From the NCBI GenBank assembly GCA_027257055.1, contig JAPVLO010000097.1:3782001-3846000 (forward strand): 64,000 nucleotides of DNA. Reading direction: 5' to 3'. Each line of letters begins with the position of its first letter. Position 1 is the first letter of the stretch. Below the pieces are notes generated by a model, which saw nothing but the letters and a program-made list of their open reading frames with translations, did no database searches and was not told the DNA's origin. The translations under genes were made by a program, and so were the position numbers. Source of the stretch: Cephalopachus bancanus. Lineage: Eukaryota > Chordata > Mammalia > Primates > Tarsiidae. Of this stretch, positions 1 through 11,844 are shown piece by piece.

Positions 1-529
1 TATTTATGCCTGTATCTGGTTAGTCTCATAGGGGACTAACAGTTCTAATCTCAGCTAATTATTCATGAGAAAAGGCATGGGAAGTTGGAGGATCTATCTG
101 TTTTTGTTGTCAGTTTCAGGTAAAAGTGGGAAAGGTCTGTGTTTGTCCTTGTCACAGGTAAACAAGGGAGACATCTGCAAATCTTACAGGAGTCAGGTGG
201 GGAAGGGTGATTCTTCTAGGTAAGCCATTTTTCCCTGATACAGAGAAGGATTTTGGATAGCAAAAGGTTTGGGAGGATTTCTTAACCATCACCGTTTTCT
301 AGAGCATGGGACTGAGGTAAAATTCCATACTATCAACTGGAAAGCTAGAGAAGAGAATAAATAATAAAATTTATATTTAAAAACATTAGATTTTTTTCTC
401 TGTGTTAAATGGCAAAAATTTATTACACAAACAAAAGCTCTTTCTTTGTGTCCTCTTAATTATTTAAATCTTTGTTAATTTAAAAATTTGATTCCAAATT
501 TTAACTTTAATGTGATCTTTGTTATGTGG

Positions 530-532
<3 letters not shown>
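1..532. other. unassigned AT-rich sequence
   Basis: No open frame of note, no recognisable repeat and no RNA gene is visible here. The sequence is AT-rich intergenic or intronic DNA that ends in a CA microsatellite. Confidence 0.5.

Positions 533-567
<35 letters not shown>
533..567. repeat. (AC)n microsatellite
   Basis: Uninterrupted AC dinucleotides over about 35 bases, directly abutting the left terminal repeat of a mariner element. The expansion may have eroded the outermost bases of that terminus. Confidence 0.95.
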
Positions 568-570
<3 letters not shown>

Positions 571-571
<1 letters not shown>

Positions 572-1493
572 GACAATTAAGTTTGTGAATTCATCTTAGA
601 AACAATGCTTCATACCTCATTGCTGAATATCACTGTGGTCACCTTTAGTACTCCCTTTGGGAAGCAATGCACTGATGCCAGCACCTAGTCTACCCATCAA
701 AGCAATTTTGGAACTCTTTCTGGAATAGCCATCAGATCTGTTGCTGTATTATTCTTGATGTCCTGAATGTCATCAAAATGTTCTCCTTTCACTATTTCCT
801 TCATTTTGGGTAAAGAAAAAAGTCACTGGGGGCCAGATCAGGTGAGTAGGGAGTGTGTTCTAATACAGTTATTTGTTTGCTGGCTAAAAACTCCCTCACA
901 GACAGTGCTGTGTGAGTTAGTTCATTGTCATGATGCGAGAGCTCCTTCGGGACCACTTTTCGCTCCTTTCTCATGCCAAGACTTTCAGTTAAGACTTTTC
1001 TGTCTCTCTATCGATGTTAATTTGGTCTGCTATGCTTTTCACAGTCAGTCAATGATTTTGACACACAACTCAATGAACTTTTGCAATGTTTTCAACAGTT
1101 CTGCTTGTTACTGGCCATCCTGACCTCTCTTCATCAATGATGCTTTCTCTTCCCTCAGAAAAAAAAATTAATCCATTTGTACACTGCTGTTTTCTTCATA
1201 GCATCATCCCCATAAACTTAGACTAACATGTCGCTAATTTCACTTCTACTCTTGCCAAGTTTAACAAGAAATTTAATGTTTGTTCCTTGCTCTAATTCAA
1301 GCTCCAAGATTCTTGTGGTGGCACACAAAAACACACAACCCTAATGAATGTCACTCTGCAAGACATTACCACACATTGACATGAACACACCCACGAGACA
1401 CTGATATACCAGGGTTACGAAACCTTACCGAGTTGTTTGTACAGTGCCGCCAACATAAGCACTCGGTCATAAGTTAATGAACTTAATTGTCAG
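571..1493 (-). mobile_element. mariner DNA transposon, internally deleted
   Basis: Both ends carry the same inverted terminal motif: TGACAATTAAGTT at the left and its reverse complement near 1478-1492 at the right. Between them, on the minus strand, lies a degenerate mariner transposase. At about 925 bp the element is shorter than a typical 1.3 kb mariner, because an internal piece is missing near 945-950. The terminal sequence differs from that of Hsmar1 (TTAGGTTGGTGCAAAAG). Flanking TA dinucleotides are present (569-570 and about 1500-1501), but seven extra bases lie between the right inverted repeat and its TA, so the exact ends are uncertain. Confidence 0.85.
600..1300 (-). pseudogene. 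mariner transposase remnant (DD34D)
   Basis: The intact protein would cut and rejoin DNA at the terminal repeats. On the minus strand the catalytic block reads HDNELTH (912-932) followed by PYSPDLAPSDFF (about 816-851). The D codons at 927-929 and 822-824 are separated by exactly 34 codons, the DD34D signature, and that stretch is still open. Upstream in the protein, a mariner-like N-terminal part (about 950-1115) contains ERSGRPVTSRTVENIAKV and LGMRK. It runs directly into the catalytic HHDN segment, so roughly 100 codons including the first catalytic D are gone. In-frame stops occur in the N-terminal part and near the C-terminus. Non-functional. Confidence 0.85.
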
Positions 1494-1901
1494 GCCTCAT
1501 ATACATTATATGTTATTGGACATTTTATAGCCAACTGACACGAAAAGCATCATTTTGACCTGTTTATCATTTTTTTACCACTCTCATTTCCATAAACCTA
1601 ATTTACTATGGATATTTTATGATTAAAGATAAATTAACCCTTTATAGACACGGGGAAATTATACATGTCAAATAATACAATTTTTTGTGCAAATAAAAAA
1701 CTTTGGGCCTAAAGGCCTTTCCTAAATTTATACAGTTAGTTACTCTAAGAGCCAAAACTAGAATTCAGATTGCTCTACTCTTAATATAGTTCACGTGACA
1801 TTGCAGCATGCTTTTAGTCACATTTTGGAAAATGAATATCAATAGTCCCTTTATAAGACCTTAAAATAGACTAAAATTAGATCAGCAAGATCATAAATAT
1901 C
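1494..1901. other. unassigned AT-rich sequence
   Basis: Nothing recognisable between the mariner and the first Alu: no long frame and no known repeat motif. Confidence 0.4.
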
Positions 1902-1917
1902 AAAAAGTTATTTGTGA

Positions 1918-2210
1918 GCTGGGCTCAGTGGCCCAGCCTGTAATCCCGCGCCTTTGGGAGGCTGAGGTGAGTGGATTGCATGAGCCCGCAGGTTCGAGAC
2001 CTGCCTGGGCGGCGAGACCTCATCTCTACAATAAATCAGAAAAATAATAATAATAATCAGCCGGGCGTGGTAGCGCATGCCTGTAGTTCTGGCTACTTGG
2101 AAGGCTGAGGAGGAAGGATGGCCGGATCCCAGCAGGTCGAGGCTGCGGTGGCCGGGAGCGGCCACTGCACTCCAGTCTGGTCGAGAGTGAGACTCCGACT
2201 CAAAAAAAAA
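1918..2210 (+). mobile_element. Alu SINE, dimeric, full length
   Basis: Left and right 7SL-derived arms, a middle A-rich linker (2036-2055) and a terminal A run. Flanked by an exact 16-bp target duplication AAAAAGTTATTTGTGA at 1902-1917 and 2211-2226. The A box region reads GGCCCAGCCTG and lacks one base relative to human Alu. The right arm contains the GTGGCCG/CGGCCAC hairpin typical of all the lineage Alus in this window. Confidence 0.97.
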
Positions 2211-2226
2211 AAAAAGTTATTTGTGA

Positions 2227-3010
2227 TTAAAGAACTCAGTAAGATGGAGTAGGGACTCCTCTTGGGGCTTGCAGGGGCACTTCCCGCACCTTCCCAGCAT
2301 GGACATAAAGGGAAATTCCTTACTTCAAGAGAAAATGCAGGTACCTAGCTAGCCCTGAGAAGTAAATGAGCTATTTGATCAGCAAGAAGGTAATAGTAGC
2401 TTCATCAGTTGCCGGAGATGTTTGGCTCCCTATAGAAACTAAAGATAAAATCTTAACATATGCCCCAGGATTGTATTTTAGAAACCCAGACCCCCACCAA
2501 ATGGTCCACTGACATGTAGATCTTGGATAAGGGGTATCTGAGGATTGAACTCTGACCACCCTTTTTTATTCTAAATTTCTTCCTGAAGAGCCTGGAGGAA
2601 GTCACCCTCATGGGGCTAGACCTAACCTTCTTTTCTGCTGGCCACATATCTTTGACAAAGTTTCCCTCCCTTCACCAATTGCAAATGTAAAAAACTTTGA
2701 AGCTACCTATAACCTGTAAGCCCATGCTTGAAGGTATTTTGCCTTTTTTAGGACAAACCATTGCATAACCTCCATGTATTATTGATATATAATTTTGCTT
2801 GTAACTTCTGGTTTCCTGAGATTTATCCCTGCCTTTAAAAATGCTTGTTTGTAAGCCATTGGTATTGTTGGGTCTTAAACATGAGTTACCTGATTCTTTT
2901 TGCTTGGTGCCCTGCAAATAAATGCCCTCTTTTTTCTCTCTGCAAAACCTCAGTGTGGATGTTTGACCTTACTGCATCAGGCAAGCAGACCCTAGTTCAG
3001 TTTGGTAACA
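2227..3010 (+). repeat. probable solo LTR (ERV-type)
   Basis: A 0.8 kb block of more GC-balanced sequence ending in TTTGGTAACA (3001-3010), the usual shape of a gammaretroviral LTR end, with an AATAAA polyadenylation signal at 2917-2922 about 90 bases upstream. No gag/pol/env frame adjoins it. The left boundary and the short target duplication are not clear because the Alu sits at that edge. It could instead be another unidentified non-autonomous repeat. Confidence 0.4.
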
Positions 3011-3839
3011 TTAGAGCAAAACCTAAAAATCACTAATGCTACTGAAAATATGCAGCAAATATATATATACTAAATTTGGCAAATAATAAAAAATACTAAC
3101 AAAATAAGATCTAGCACTCTTAACAAATTAATATCGGCTTCTATTTTCTAAATGCTTAGTTTTTTTTAAGCTCTTAAAATCCAGCGTAATACTGACAATT
3201 GCTCTGTTAGAGTAACATAAGAATCTGGGTCTGAGATCAGGTTGCTTTGACAAAGGTTGGAAGGCAGAGTTTTCATAAGGGCTTTGGGTACCTATTGGTG
3301 ATTTGTTTCAGTCAAGTTATAAAAGGACAAGGCTTGGCATATCACTTTCAGCTCAGGGATGGCCTCTGGGTAACTTTCTAAAACTGAGAATCTGAGACAA
3401 AATAACTTAAAATTCTTTACTTTCCTTATATGCAGAAACCCATTCTTATAAAAAGATCATAACTGGTCACAAGCAGAAAACCAAAATCAATGAAAAATCC
3501 CCCAATTCTCTGGATTATACTCTTTTTCATAGTTTTTTTATTCCATCACTTATAGTTTCTTGAAGACAAGACATTAAAGAAAAACACAGACATTTTGTTT
3601 AAAAATTAACACATAGAAACATCAAATATCAATATGAGTGACAAGAAAGAGTGCTTTCTTTCATGTCTAATACTTTAATTTCAAAAATTGTCAAAGCTGG
3701 GATTTTCCAAATCTTGGAAAGGTGCCCACATACCCAATTTTAAAAAAAAGTAAATTGTCACCAACAATGAAAGAAACTGAATTGTCAAAGGATAGTGTGG
3801 TCTGTAGATGGCAGGTGACAGGTATGTCATAGAAGAGAT

Positions 3840-3975
3840 TCAGGAACCATTAAAATGTGAGCTTCACAAGTGAAAGAGCATAGTTTGTTTTATTCAGTGA
3901 TACTTCCCAAATGTCTAGACAATTGCCACACATGCTGTATAGCACAATAAATACTTAGAGAATGAATGAATAAAT
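3840..3975 (+). repeat. L2 LINE 3' end fragment
   Basis: Contains the L2-type sequence of a G+C-poor 'gagcttcacaag' block followed by CACAATAAATACTT and a GAATGAATGAATAA tail, matching the general layout of L2 3' ends. Strongly diverged, hence ancient. Confidence 0.55.
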
Positions 3976-4834
3976 CAGTCCAACACTTAAGCAAGATAAT
4001 ATTTAAATATCAAGAATTCATACATATAAAGAGCCCAAAGTATCCCTCATCGGGCTCTGTGCTTTATCAAGTCCTGGCCTGGCCTTCTTCTAGCCACATA
4101 GCCTTCCTTAGAGAATTTTTTCAGCAAAGGAGACAGTCCTACAAGAGCCTAAGAAAGTCCCCTGAGTGCACACTGGATAATTTCATACACCTACAGCCCC
4201 TCTACCTTATTTCTAGAGGCTGCAAAGGCTATTTCTCAAGGGACAATGTGAAGACTGGCTGTAACCAAAGAGCAGCTATTTGTGTGACTGAGAATGTATG
4301 ACACCTTCAGTGTAGGGTGTGCTAGAAGCTTCTGTGTTTGTGAGACCCCAGAGTACAGGCAGACAGAAATAACAAGGGCAGGGCTATGGGTTGGAGCCTG
4401 AGGATCGCTCAGCCTGTGCCACCAAGCCCTGACACAAAACTTCAAGGAATCTGAAAATTCTAAATTGGTCCTGATTTCCCAGGACATTGTAAAGGAATGT
4501 TTATCAAAGTAGGAGGATAAAATATATTTTATTAAATAGGTTTTAAGCGTCATTTATCACTTGTAAACATTTAGATACAGGGCATGTTCACCTCCTTGAG
4601 TGTCAAAAGTGGGCTTGTTCCTGACATTCATTTCCTCCATTCATCCTGAGGATGAAGACATCAGAGAAATTCAGATGGATGAGTTAGTTGAACTCTTGGT
4701 AGTAAGATGAGTATAGCCACACATGAGTCTATGTAAATACTCTTATTTTCCTTTGATAAGTCTTTTTGGGTCTCTTTATACCTAAGTGGTCATGACCTTA
4801 AGTACCACCTATGAGGGCTTCTTGGACAAAGCTC

Positions 4835-5036
4835 ACAACAATCTTTCGTGTACTTAACCACCTCAACACAGTGCTGAAGTTACAGATTCCCAGAACTCAC
4901 CTCCGAGATTCTCATTCACTATATATGTGTGGGGTGGGAGTAAAAGAGATGGAGTGTGTACATTTACTGTATTCATCTCAGATGATTCTGATGCCTGTGA
5001 CCTTTGGATCACATTTTAAGAAACACTATTCTAGTT
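4835..5036. repeat. MER5-like hAT DNA transposon fragment
   Basis: Shows the MER5 layout: 'cagattcccagaactcacc', a 'gagattctcattcact' block, 'gatgattctgatgcc' and a terminal AAGAAACACTATTCT. Recognised by resemblance to the MER5A family; diverged and non-coding. Confidence 0.5.
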
Positions 5037-5405
5037 AAAGAAACAAATAGTGTTACTTTGCATTCTTTCATTTGGGTCTTAGACAAGAGGACAGATCACA
5101 AATATCTTTGAGACCAACATGTGGTCTAATTCAGATCATCAGTGTGAGACAACATATCAGAACTGGAAGTCAAATCCTTAGTTAAAATAAAGTGTATAAT
5201 TGCCTGGAAGGTCATCCTTGCTCAGCTGTGGTGTGGATAGCTCACAGGAGCCTCCCTTTCCCCATTACTTATTCACTAAAGTATTAAGAACTAGAAAGCC
5301 AGTATCAGCGTATAGGATTGGGTATAAAAGAGAAGAGGATAAACACTTAGCAAACATTGAGTGACTGACGTTTTCTGGATTGTGCTTTGAGTCTTTTATT
5401 TCTGT

Positions 5406-5483
5406 AAGTTAGTCTTTAGATATGATAACAATAATAAACAACTGTACAAAATGAGTTAGTCTTTAGATACAATAACAATAACA
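5406..5483. repeat. local direct duplication, ~30-bp unit
   Basis: The segment GTTAGTCTTTAGATA followed by an AACAATAA-rich tail occurs at 5408-5436 and again at 5455-5483 with few changes. Confidence 0.6.
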
Positions 5484-6278
5484 AAGAACAAAACTATGGA
5501 CTCTGTATGGTCTTCAAGTTTTCTATTTTTATTCTTCATCCCTATGTTTTTTCTGTCCAAATTATTCCAATCAGAAGTATCTAAGTTTGAAAATAAGGAT
5601 GAAAAATCCTGGGGAAGAACTCAAGTGTTTAGTCAGTGAGGGAAAATTATATATAAAAAGGCCACACTAGAACCTTATCCTTTCGTGTTTCGCCTATAAT
5701 GACCTTTCCATTTCATCCTAACATGTACATTTTTACAAAAATAAACTATTTGAAAGTATGGTAAAAGTGATCAACTTGTACTTGGCACACCTTCTGGTCT
5801 TGCTCCTGATATCATTTCCATATATATGTTATATATGTTAATTAGTCAAGAGCTTAAAGTGGTGTACTTGGGAGTTCTGAAACTTTTCAAGTTTTGTATA
5901 TCTCCTTCCAGACACAATAAAGAATATGGAAACATCAGAATATTCACTGCATGATTCTTCTTCCTCCAGAAACACTTATCCCCCTCCTGTTTTCTGAACA
6001 AGTCTTGGCAATATTTGACTCTCAGTTTAGATACTAAACTAAACTTTTCTGAGATCCTGTTTCCCATATTAGTAAGAAAATCTGGAATGTCTTTGCTTAA
6101 ACAAACTTAGTTTTTCTCCCCATAAAAAAATCTACTTGACACAGTGTTGGTTACTTACTTAGACATTCAAATAATGAGTAGATTCATGATGAATTGGAAT
6201 AATTTGACTGAGTTTATAGACTTACATCGTTCACTTCATATAAACTCTGACCACAGATCTCCAAAACTCTCACATCTT

Positions 6279-7180
6279 TTTTTTTTTGTGAGATTTATAA
6301 GTTTAGTTATTGTCTTTTTCTTTTTCTTTTTTTTGTAGAGTTATGGGGTACATGTGAGGATTTACTACATAAGCAAATTGTGTGCAGGTGAGATTTGCTC
6401 TTCTAGCGAGCTTTCTCTAACCAGTGTGTGCTTGTGTGCCCCTTATACACTCTCCCTTCCTCCCCATGCTAGTGGTGCCTAGTGTCAGTTGTTCCTGCCA
6501 TTGTGCTTGCATGCCCAATGTTTAGGATCCACTTATGAGTGAGAACACATGGTACTCCGTTTTTTGTTTCTGTGATAGTTCACTTAGAATGATGATCTCC
6601 AGTTGCATCCATGTTGCTACAAAGGACATGATTTTGTTTTTCTTTATGACTGCAGAGTACTTCATAATGTATATGTAACACGTTTTCTTTTTTCAGTCCA
6701 CCTTCAATGAGAATCTGGGTTAGTTCCATGTTTTTGCTACTGTGAATAGTGCTGCAGTGTTCAGATGTCATTGTGATAGACTGATTTATGTTCCTCTGGT
6801 ATATTTCCACAAGTGGGATTGCTGGATCATGTGATAGCTCAATTTTTATTTCTTTAAGAAAACGTCACACTGCTTTCCACAAAAGTTGAACTAGCTTATA
6901 TCCCCACCAACAATGTAGAATTTATCTCCTCAGCCTCTCCAACATCGGTTGATTTTTTACTTTTTAATGATAGTCACCTTGCCTGGTGTGAGGCAGTATC
7001 TCATTGTAGGTTCGATTTGCAATTCTCTGATGATTAGTCTAGTTGATTAATATTTCATATGTTTTTTGGCTACTTGAATGTCTTCCTTTGAGAAGTGTCT
7101 GTTCATGTGCATTGGACACTTTTTAATAGGATTTTTTTTTCCTGTCAATTAGTATGTGTTCTTTGTAGATCCTGGATGGG
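6279..7180 (-). mobile_element. 5'-truncated L1 (3' end of ORF2 plus 3'UTR)
   Basis: Antisense L1 3' end, recognised by 'gagtgagaacacatggtact' and the following ORF2 C-terminal region. It is bounded by an imperfect target duplication, AAACTCTCACATCTTT-like at 6264-6278 and 7181-7196. On the element strand the 3' end has an A tract (about 6314-6335), then about 25 bases of non-L1 sequence (6289-6313), then a second A tract (6277-6288). Confidence 0.85.
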
Positions 7181-9136
7181 AAATTCTCACATCTTTCAAA
7201 GGTAAGTCAAGTGCTTTTCATTTTCATCATTTGGAAGAAAAAGTTGAAACTCACTCTTATTTAATGACTCAATATGTTTATGTTGTCTGCACATTGTATT
7301 ATATTTAATCTGCTATTAAGAATCTTACTAATTGGTACACAAATGCTATATTAACAAGCTTGCTAATCACATAAATGTCAGATTTCTAATTCATGTTATA
7401 CAGCCAATGCTTAATTTAAGAAATGTAAACATTTTGAAAAAAATAGAAAACTGATTATATCTAGTCTTATTAATTAATAAATCAATTGTTATAGTTTTCA
7501 AAATGTTTAGACACATAAGTACATGTTTTAATTGCTTATTTCTAGTGTCAAGCAATTGACACTAAAGTTGTAAAATGATTCCCGTTGTTGGGCCGACTCA
7601 TGTTTCTAATAAGTTGAACAGAATCTTTACTGGGAATATTTGTGACTTAGAGAAGGTGTTCATTTCATGTATTTGACTTGAAGATAGGAACCAGAAATGG
7701 AGTTTCTTACCAAGGTCCTAAAGCCATTCATTATAATAATAAAAAATGTTCTTTTACATCGGGCATAATTGACACTGAATGTGAAAATGTCTTTTCTGGA
7801 TTCATTGGCTTATAATACTTTTGTGAAAATGAGGCTTGCTCAAGCCTAGAGGAATATTTTAGAGTCTGAATGTAATTCAGGTAGCACGTTTTCCTCTTAA
7901 TCTATTTTAACATAGATATAATTGAGGTAAAACCTGAAGAGGTGTGCACATTCCATTAGCAGCACACACAATCTGGGAGCTTCCAAATATAGTATAACTA
8001 TTTCAGCAGCATACAATGTCTGGTTCATAATTCAAAATTCAAAGAGTGTCTAGATCTATGAAGTAATGTATTGTCAGTGATATGGGACAAGGACAAGGCT
8101 TCTTTCTTGAATTTTCTGATTAAACCATCTGTTAATAACATGCCAAATAATTTACTCACAAAGATTACATTATTATAAATTACATATTTCCCTTTATTTT
8201 CAAGGACATTATTTTTCCTTAGAAATCTGATAATAAGAATAAAGAGTCTAAAATCTTGGCAAAAGAATTTGTGTTAGAAACTTGACTTGGGTTTCCATCA
8301 ATGATTAGATTATTTGAATATCGTTTTTGCGATAAAACCAAACGACGTGCTTTAGTAAACAATGTTTCCAACAATCCTCCAATATTTATTTTATTGCACA
8401 TAATATAGTTTAAAATCTGACTTTAGCAGGTGTAATATGATTAAGAAAACAAAAAACACTCAAACGTTTACATCAAAAACTAGTTTATTAAAAGGTGACT
8501 GAGTTTTTTAAAGCTACTCTAAGCAGTTGAAGGCTATCCGTGTGGAAAATGTGTATAAATCTCTTTTTTCATCAGGGTGTTCTAAGAGCTTTAATGGCCA
8601 ATAAGGCAATAAGGTGGGAAAGTGCTGTTAATTATTAAAATTTTGGCTCCTACATAGTTAATAAATTAAATTGACATTCAGTTCACTGCTCACAATTTAA
8701 TAAAAAGTCTCTAGTTACTCATTTTATGAGATTCTATGACTTTTTATTTGACTTCATCCTTCTTCCCTTTGATTATCATAAAATGCCATTATGTTGTTTT
8801 CTGTTCCTGAGGTCGAACCTGTTATGTCTGTCTAAGTGAAACTTGTTAGAATCAATAGCCCCTTTTATGCTCCTTTATCCTTTAGACAAAAAATTGTTTT
8901 ATAAACTTTAAAATAATAACATTACATCTAAAAATTTACAGTGAAACAATAAGGATTCATTTTATTAGGCATGCTTAGACTTTTAAAAAGTTAATTCCCT
9001 ACTGCATATTGTTGGTGGTTTCTTATAATAGTTTCATAAATATATTTTTTTCCAAAAAGACACCAAATCTATGTTGACATCCCATATACAGTTCAGAAAC
9101 ATCATGTCATTAGTGACCAGCAGTGGTAACTGATTG

Positions 9137-9501
9137 TTGTAAAGATACTTCTCATAGAGCTTTCATTCTAGTTGAGAAAATGTAAAAATACTAGTTTAGG
9201 TGGTAATAAATGCTGTAGGAAAAAATAAAGCAAATTAGAGGAATGGATGCTGGTGGAAATGATGCTATAGCATCATGTTGACTAATGGAGTTGTTCATTC
9301 CTTAAATTTAATTTACAGAAACTTATTACCAGATTTATGAAGGCATTTTGTGTCATGTGTTTTTAACATTCACTTTCATCTCCACCAGCATCCATCCCTC
9401 TAACTTGCTTTATTTTTTCCTACAGTATTTATTACCACCTAAACTAGTATTTTTATACTTTCTCAACTAGAATGAAAGCTCTATGAGAAGTGTCTTTACA
9501 A
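9137..9501. repeat. inverted duplication, ~125-bp arms, ~112-bp spacer
   Basis: The arm at 9137-9262 is the reverse complement of 9376-9501 with about 7 mismatches, all transitions (about 94% identity). The right arm is continuous with an L2 3' end, so the left arm is most likely the inverted copy. It would fold as a long hairpin. Confidence 0.9.
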
Positions 9502-9600
9502 ATTGTCTGTTTTCTGCACTTTTGTACCCCAAGTTATATAACATTGTCAGATAGGTAAAAGGCACTCAGATAAATACTTGTGGAATAAATAAATGCATAA
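9370..9600 (+). repeat. L2 LINE 3' end fragment
   Basis: L2-type sequence: 'attaccacct' block, then 'aatgaaagctctatgag', a 'ttgtctgttttctgcac' block, and a final GATAAATACTTGTGGAATAAATAAATG tail, the usual L2 3' terminus arrangement. Confidence 0.6.
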
Positions 9601-10935
9601 ACTCTATAAAATATGTGTTTATATTTTAGATTGTTGCTTACCAGTATAAAAAGGTGGGGAGAGCAGTTAGGCACATAAAAGTCAACATTTATTTTGGAAG
9701 TGGGTGCCCTTGTCTTATTGAGCTGAATACCACAGATATCAACTGGCTATTTCTAAATTGTCTCCCTGAAGATGACAGGGAAGCTTTGATTACAGATGAC
9801 TATGGTATAGAAAAACCCTGATGTCCTAATGTTAAATGGCCAGTTTACATCCTCTGATTTAATGATTTTTAATATAGGATGGAATATGTAAAAATATCAA
9901 ATGACACAACTGTATTATATACTCTAGTAGACGCTGTTGGTGATGAGCCTAGTTTCTCTTTACCAGTGAGTATACCAGTCCCATCACTGTTGTGCATGCT
10001 GGCTGACAATAAATCAGCTATCTTTTATTCAGAGAATTATGGTCAGCCAAATACAGTCTCAAGACTTCTCTCTCACACAAAATTAGCTAATGACTGACTA
10101 GCAGGAAGTCTAAAAGGTGGTCTCCTTTACCTCAAGATGGGGCTATCTTTACCTTGTAATTTGGGTTCCAGAGTGTCCCTGTAAGATAAGTCTAAAGCTA
10201 GTCTCCAGCTGAGACCACATTCCTGTTTAATTTTTTTACTCTGCCATGTCCTGATTTCCTCACTCCCTGATTTCTGTGAAAAGCTTCCAGTAAATAAATC
10301 ACCAGAACAAGAACGATGTAGAAAGTTCTGACCCACTGCATCCATAAACTCAACATTTTTTGACTGATTTTTAGCACCTTGTATATTGGCCTAAAGTTTA
10401 TATGTGTTTGATTATTTTAAGTCTTTCTACAATCAAAATTGATTCAAAGCATATGGTGACGATAGATCTATAGTCCAGAAGCAGATGGACAATGAATCAG
10501 ATCTGCTGTTAAATCCAGGACCATTTGTGTAACACTGTAGACCAATAATTAGCTGAAATTTGCCCAAGGATTTCTTGCATGATGCTAGCAATGTAATATC
10601 TAGCTTTCTAGTAAACCAGTGTAATGTCTGGATTCATATATGCATGTATCCAACATTGATATATAGAATTACATCAATATTTTAATTGCCAATTCATCAG
10701 AGAATACCTCAACTTTTAAATTTCCTTTATTCACTTTGTTTTAATAATATGGATTTCTGGTGTTGTAAACCACTGGAGCCCTGCCCTGAGATATTTCATT
10801 CCTGTACTTTCTGTATAGGATACAATTCTTGTGGCAGGTGAATACTCAGGCAGGAATCCAGGTGTATTTTATTCTTGCATATTTTTCTGAGCTTAATTCT
10901 GGATCATTTTCAAGGACAGTTATTTTTATATTTTT

Positions 10936-11205
10936 AGTTGAAGTCTCACTCTGTCGCCCAGGCTGGAGTGCAGTGGCACCCCACGGCTACCCCAGCATCG
11001 GCCTCCTGGGCTCCAGTAATCCTGCCGCCTCAGCCTTCCAAGTAGTCAAACTACAGGTGTGTACTACCATACCCAGCTAATTTTTGATGTAGGATGAGAT
11101 TTTGCCAAGTTGACCGGGCTGGTCTCAAACCTGCAGGCTCAGGCAATACACTCACCTCGGTCTCCCAAAGTGCTGGGATTACAGACTGAGCCACCGAGCC
11201 TGGCC
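10936..11205 (-). mobile_element. Alu SINE, antisense
   Basis: Both Alu arms are present with many substitutions, so it is an older copy. It is flanked by AAGGACAGTTATTTT (10912-10926) and the near-identical AGGACAGTTACTTT (11207-11220). The left-arm end (CCACCGAGCCTGGCC) shows the same A-box deletion as the younger copies. Confidence 0.93.
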
Positions 11206-11220
11206 GAGGACAGTTACTTT

Positions 11221-11408
11221 AGATTAGTGCATATTAAATTGCTATATACTAGAATCCTTTGGGGGAAATTCTCAAAAATAAAAATGCCTGGGTTTATCAC
11301 CAAAATTTCTGATAGAATTGATTTGGATTGCAGTTCCCAAATTAGTATTTTTCTAAAATTTCACAGATTATTCTAATTGTGCATCCACAGTTGAGAATCA
11401 CTTTCTAT
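11221..11408. repeat. MER5-like hAT DNA transposon fragment
   Basis: MER5 layout: 'tagtgcatattaaattgc', 'tagaatcctttggggg', 'tttctgatagaattgattt' and the terminus TTGAGAATCACT. Diverged and non-coding. Confidence 0.55.
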
Positions 11409-11585
11409 GATGGTTTTCTGATTAAAGAGTATGCATGCTAAGTTCTTACAAAACACTGAAGTTAGCCCTTCTTAGATCAATCAGTAGAACTTTGTTCTTT
11501 TAACTTTATCACCTACCAATAATTTGTAGCATGTATTTAAAGTGTTCTGCTAATTCCATTGTCAATAATTCCCTCCTTTATCTAC

Positions 11586-11808
11586 AATGGTTCTCAATTG
11601 AGGGCTTTTTGCCCTTCAGGAGACATTTGACAATGTCTTGAAACATGTTCAATGGTCAAGCTGTAAGGATGCTACTGGGCATCTAGTGAGTAAAGGCCAG
11701 AAGCTCTGGTAAATGTCCTATAATGCATAGGACAGTCCCCATTTGCCAAGCAAATATCATCCCAAAATGTCAATAATGCCGAGATAAGAAATTTTGGTTC
11801 ACACAAAA
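11586..11808 (-). repeat. MER20 hAT DNA transposon
   Basis: Reads from ATGGTTCTCAATTGAGG through 'ggagacatttgacaatgtct', 'gatgctactgggcatctag' and 'aatgtcctataatgcatagg' to AAAATGTCAATAATGCCG, the block order of MER20 in reverse. Non-autonomous and ancient. Confidence 0.8.
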
Positions 11809-11844
11809 CATTTATTTCAGAGGTTTTACTGAATAAAACTATTT

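Larger units (their letters stand above)
3011..6263. other. mostly unassigned sequence
   Basis: About 3.2 kb with no young repeat. It holds an L2 fragment, a MER5-like fragment and a small local duplication, listed separately. Short open frames, such as 3966-4301 on the plus strand, show no recognisable domain and have the length expected by chance. Confidence 0.4.
7197..10911. other. mostly unassigned sequence
   Basis: 3.7 kb without young transposons. An L2 fragment and a large inverted duplication are listed separately. The rest is AT-rich with only chance-sized open frames (for example 9879-10097 plus and 10127-10345 minus) and no recognised domain. Confidence 0.4.

Noticed and set aside
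767..1123. 118-codon plus-strand open frame
   Set aside because: Lies opposite the mariner transposase remnant, whose catalytic motifs are on the minus strand.
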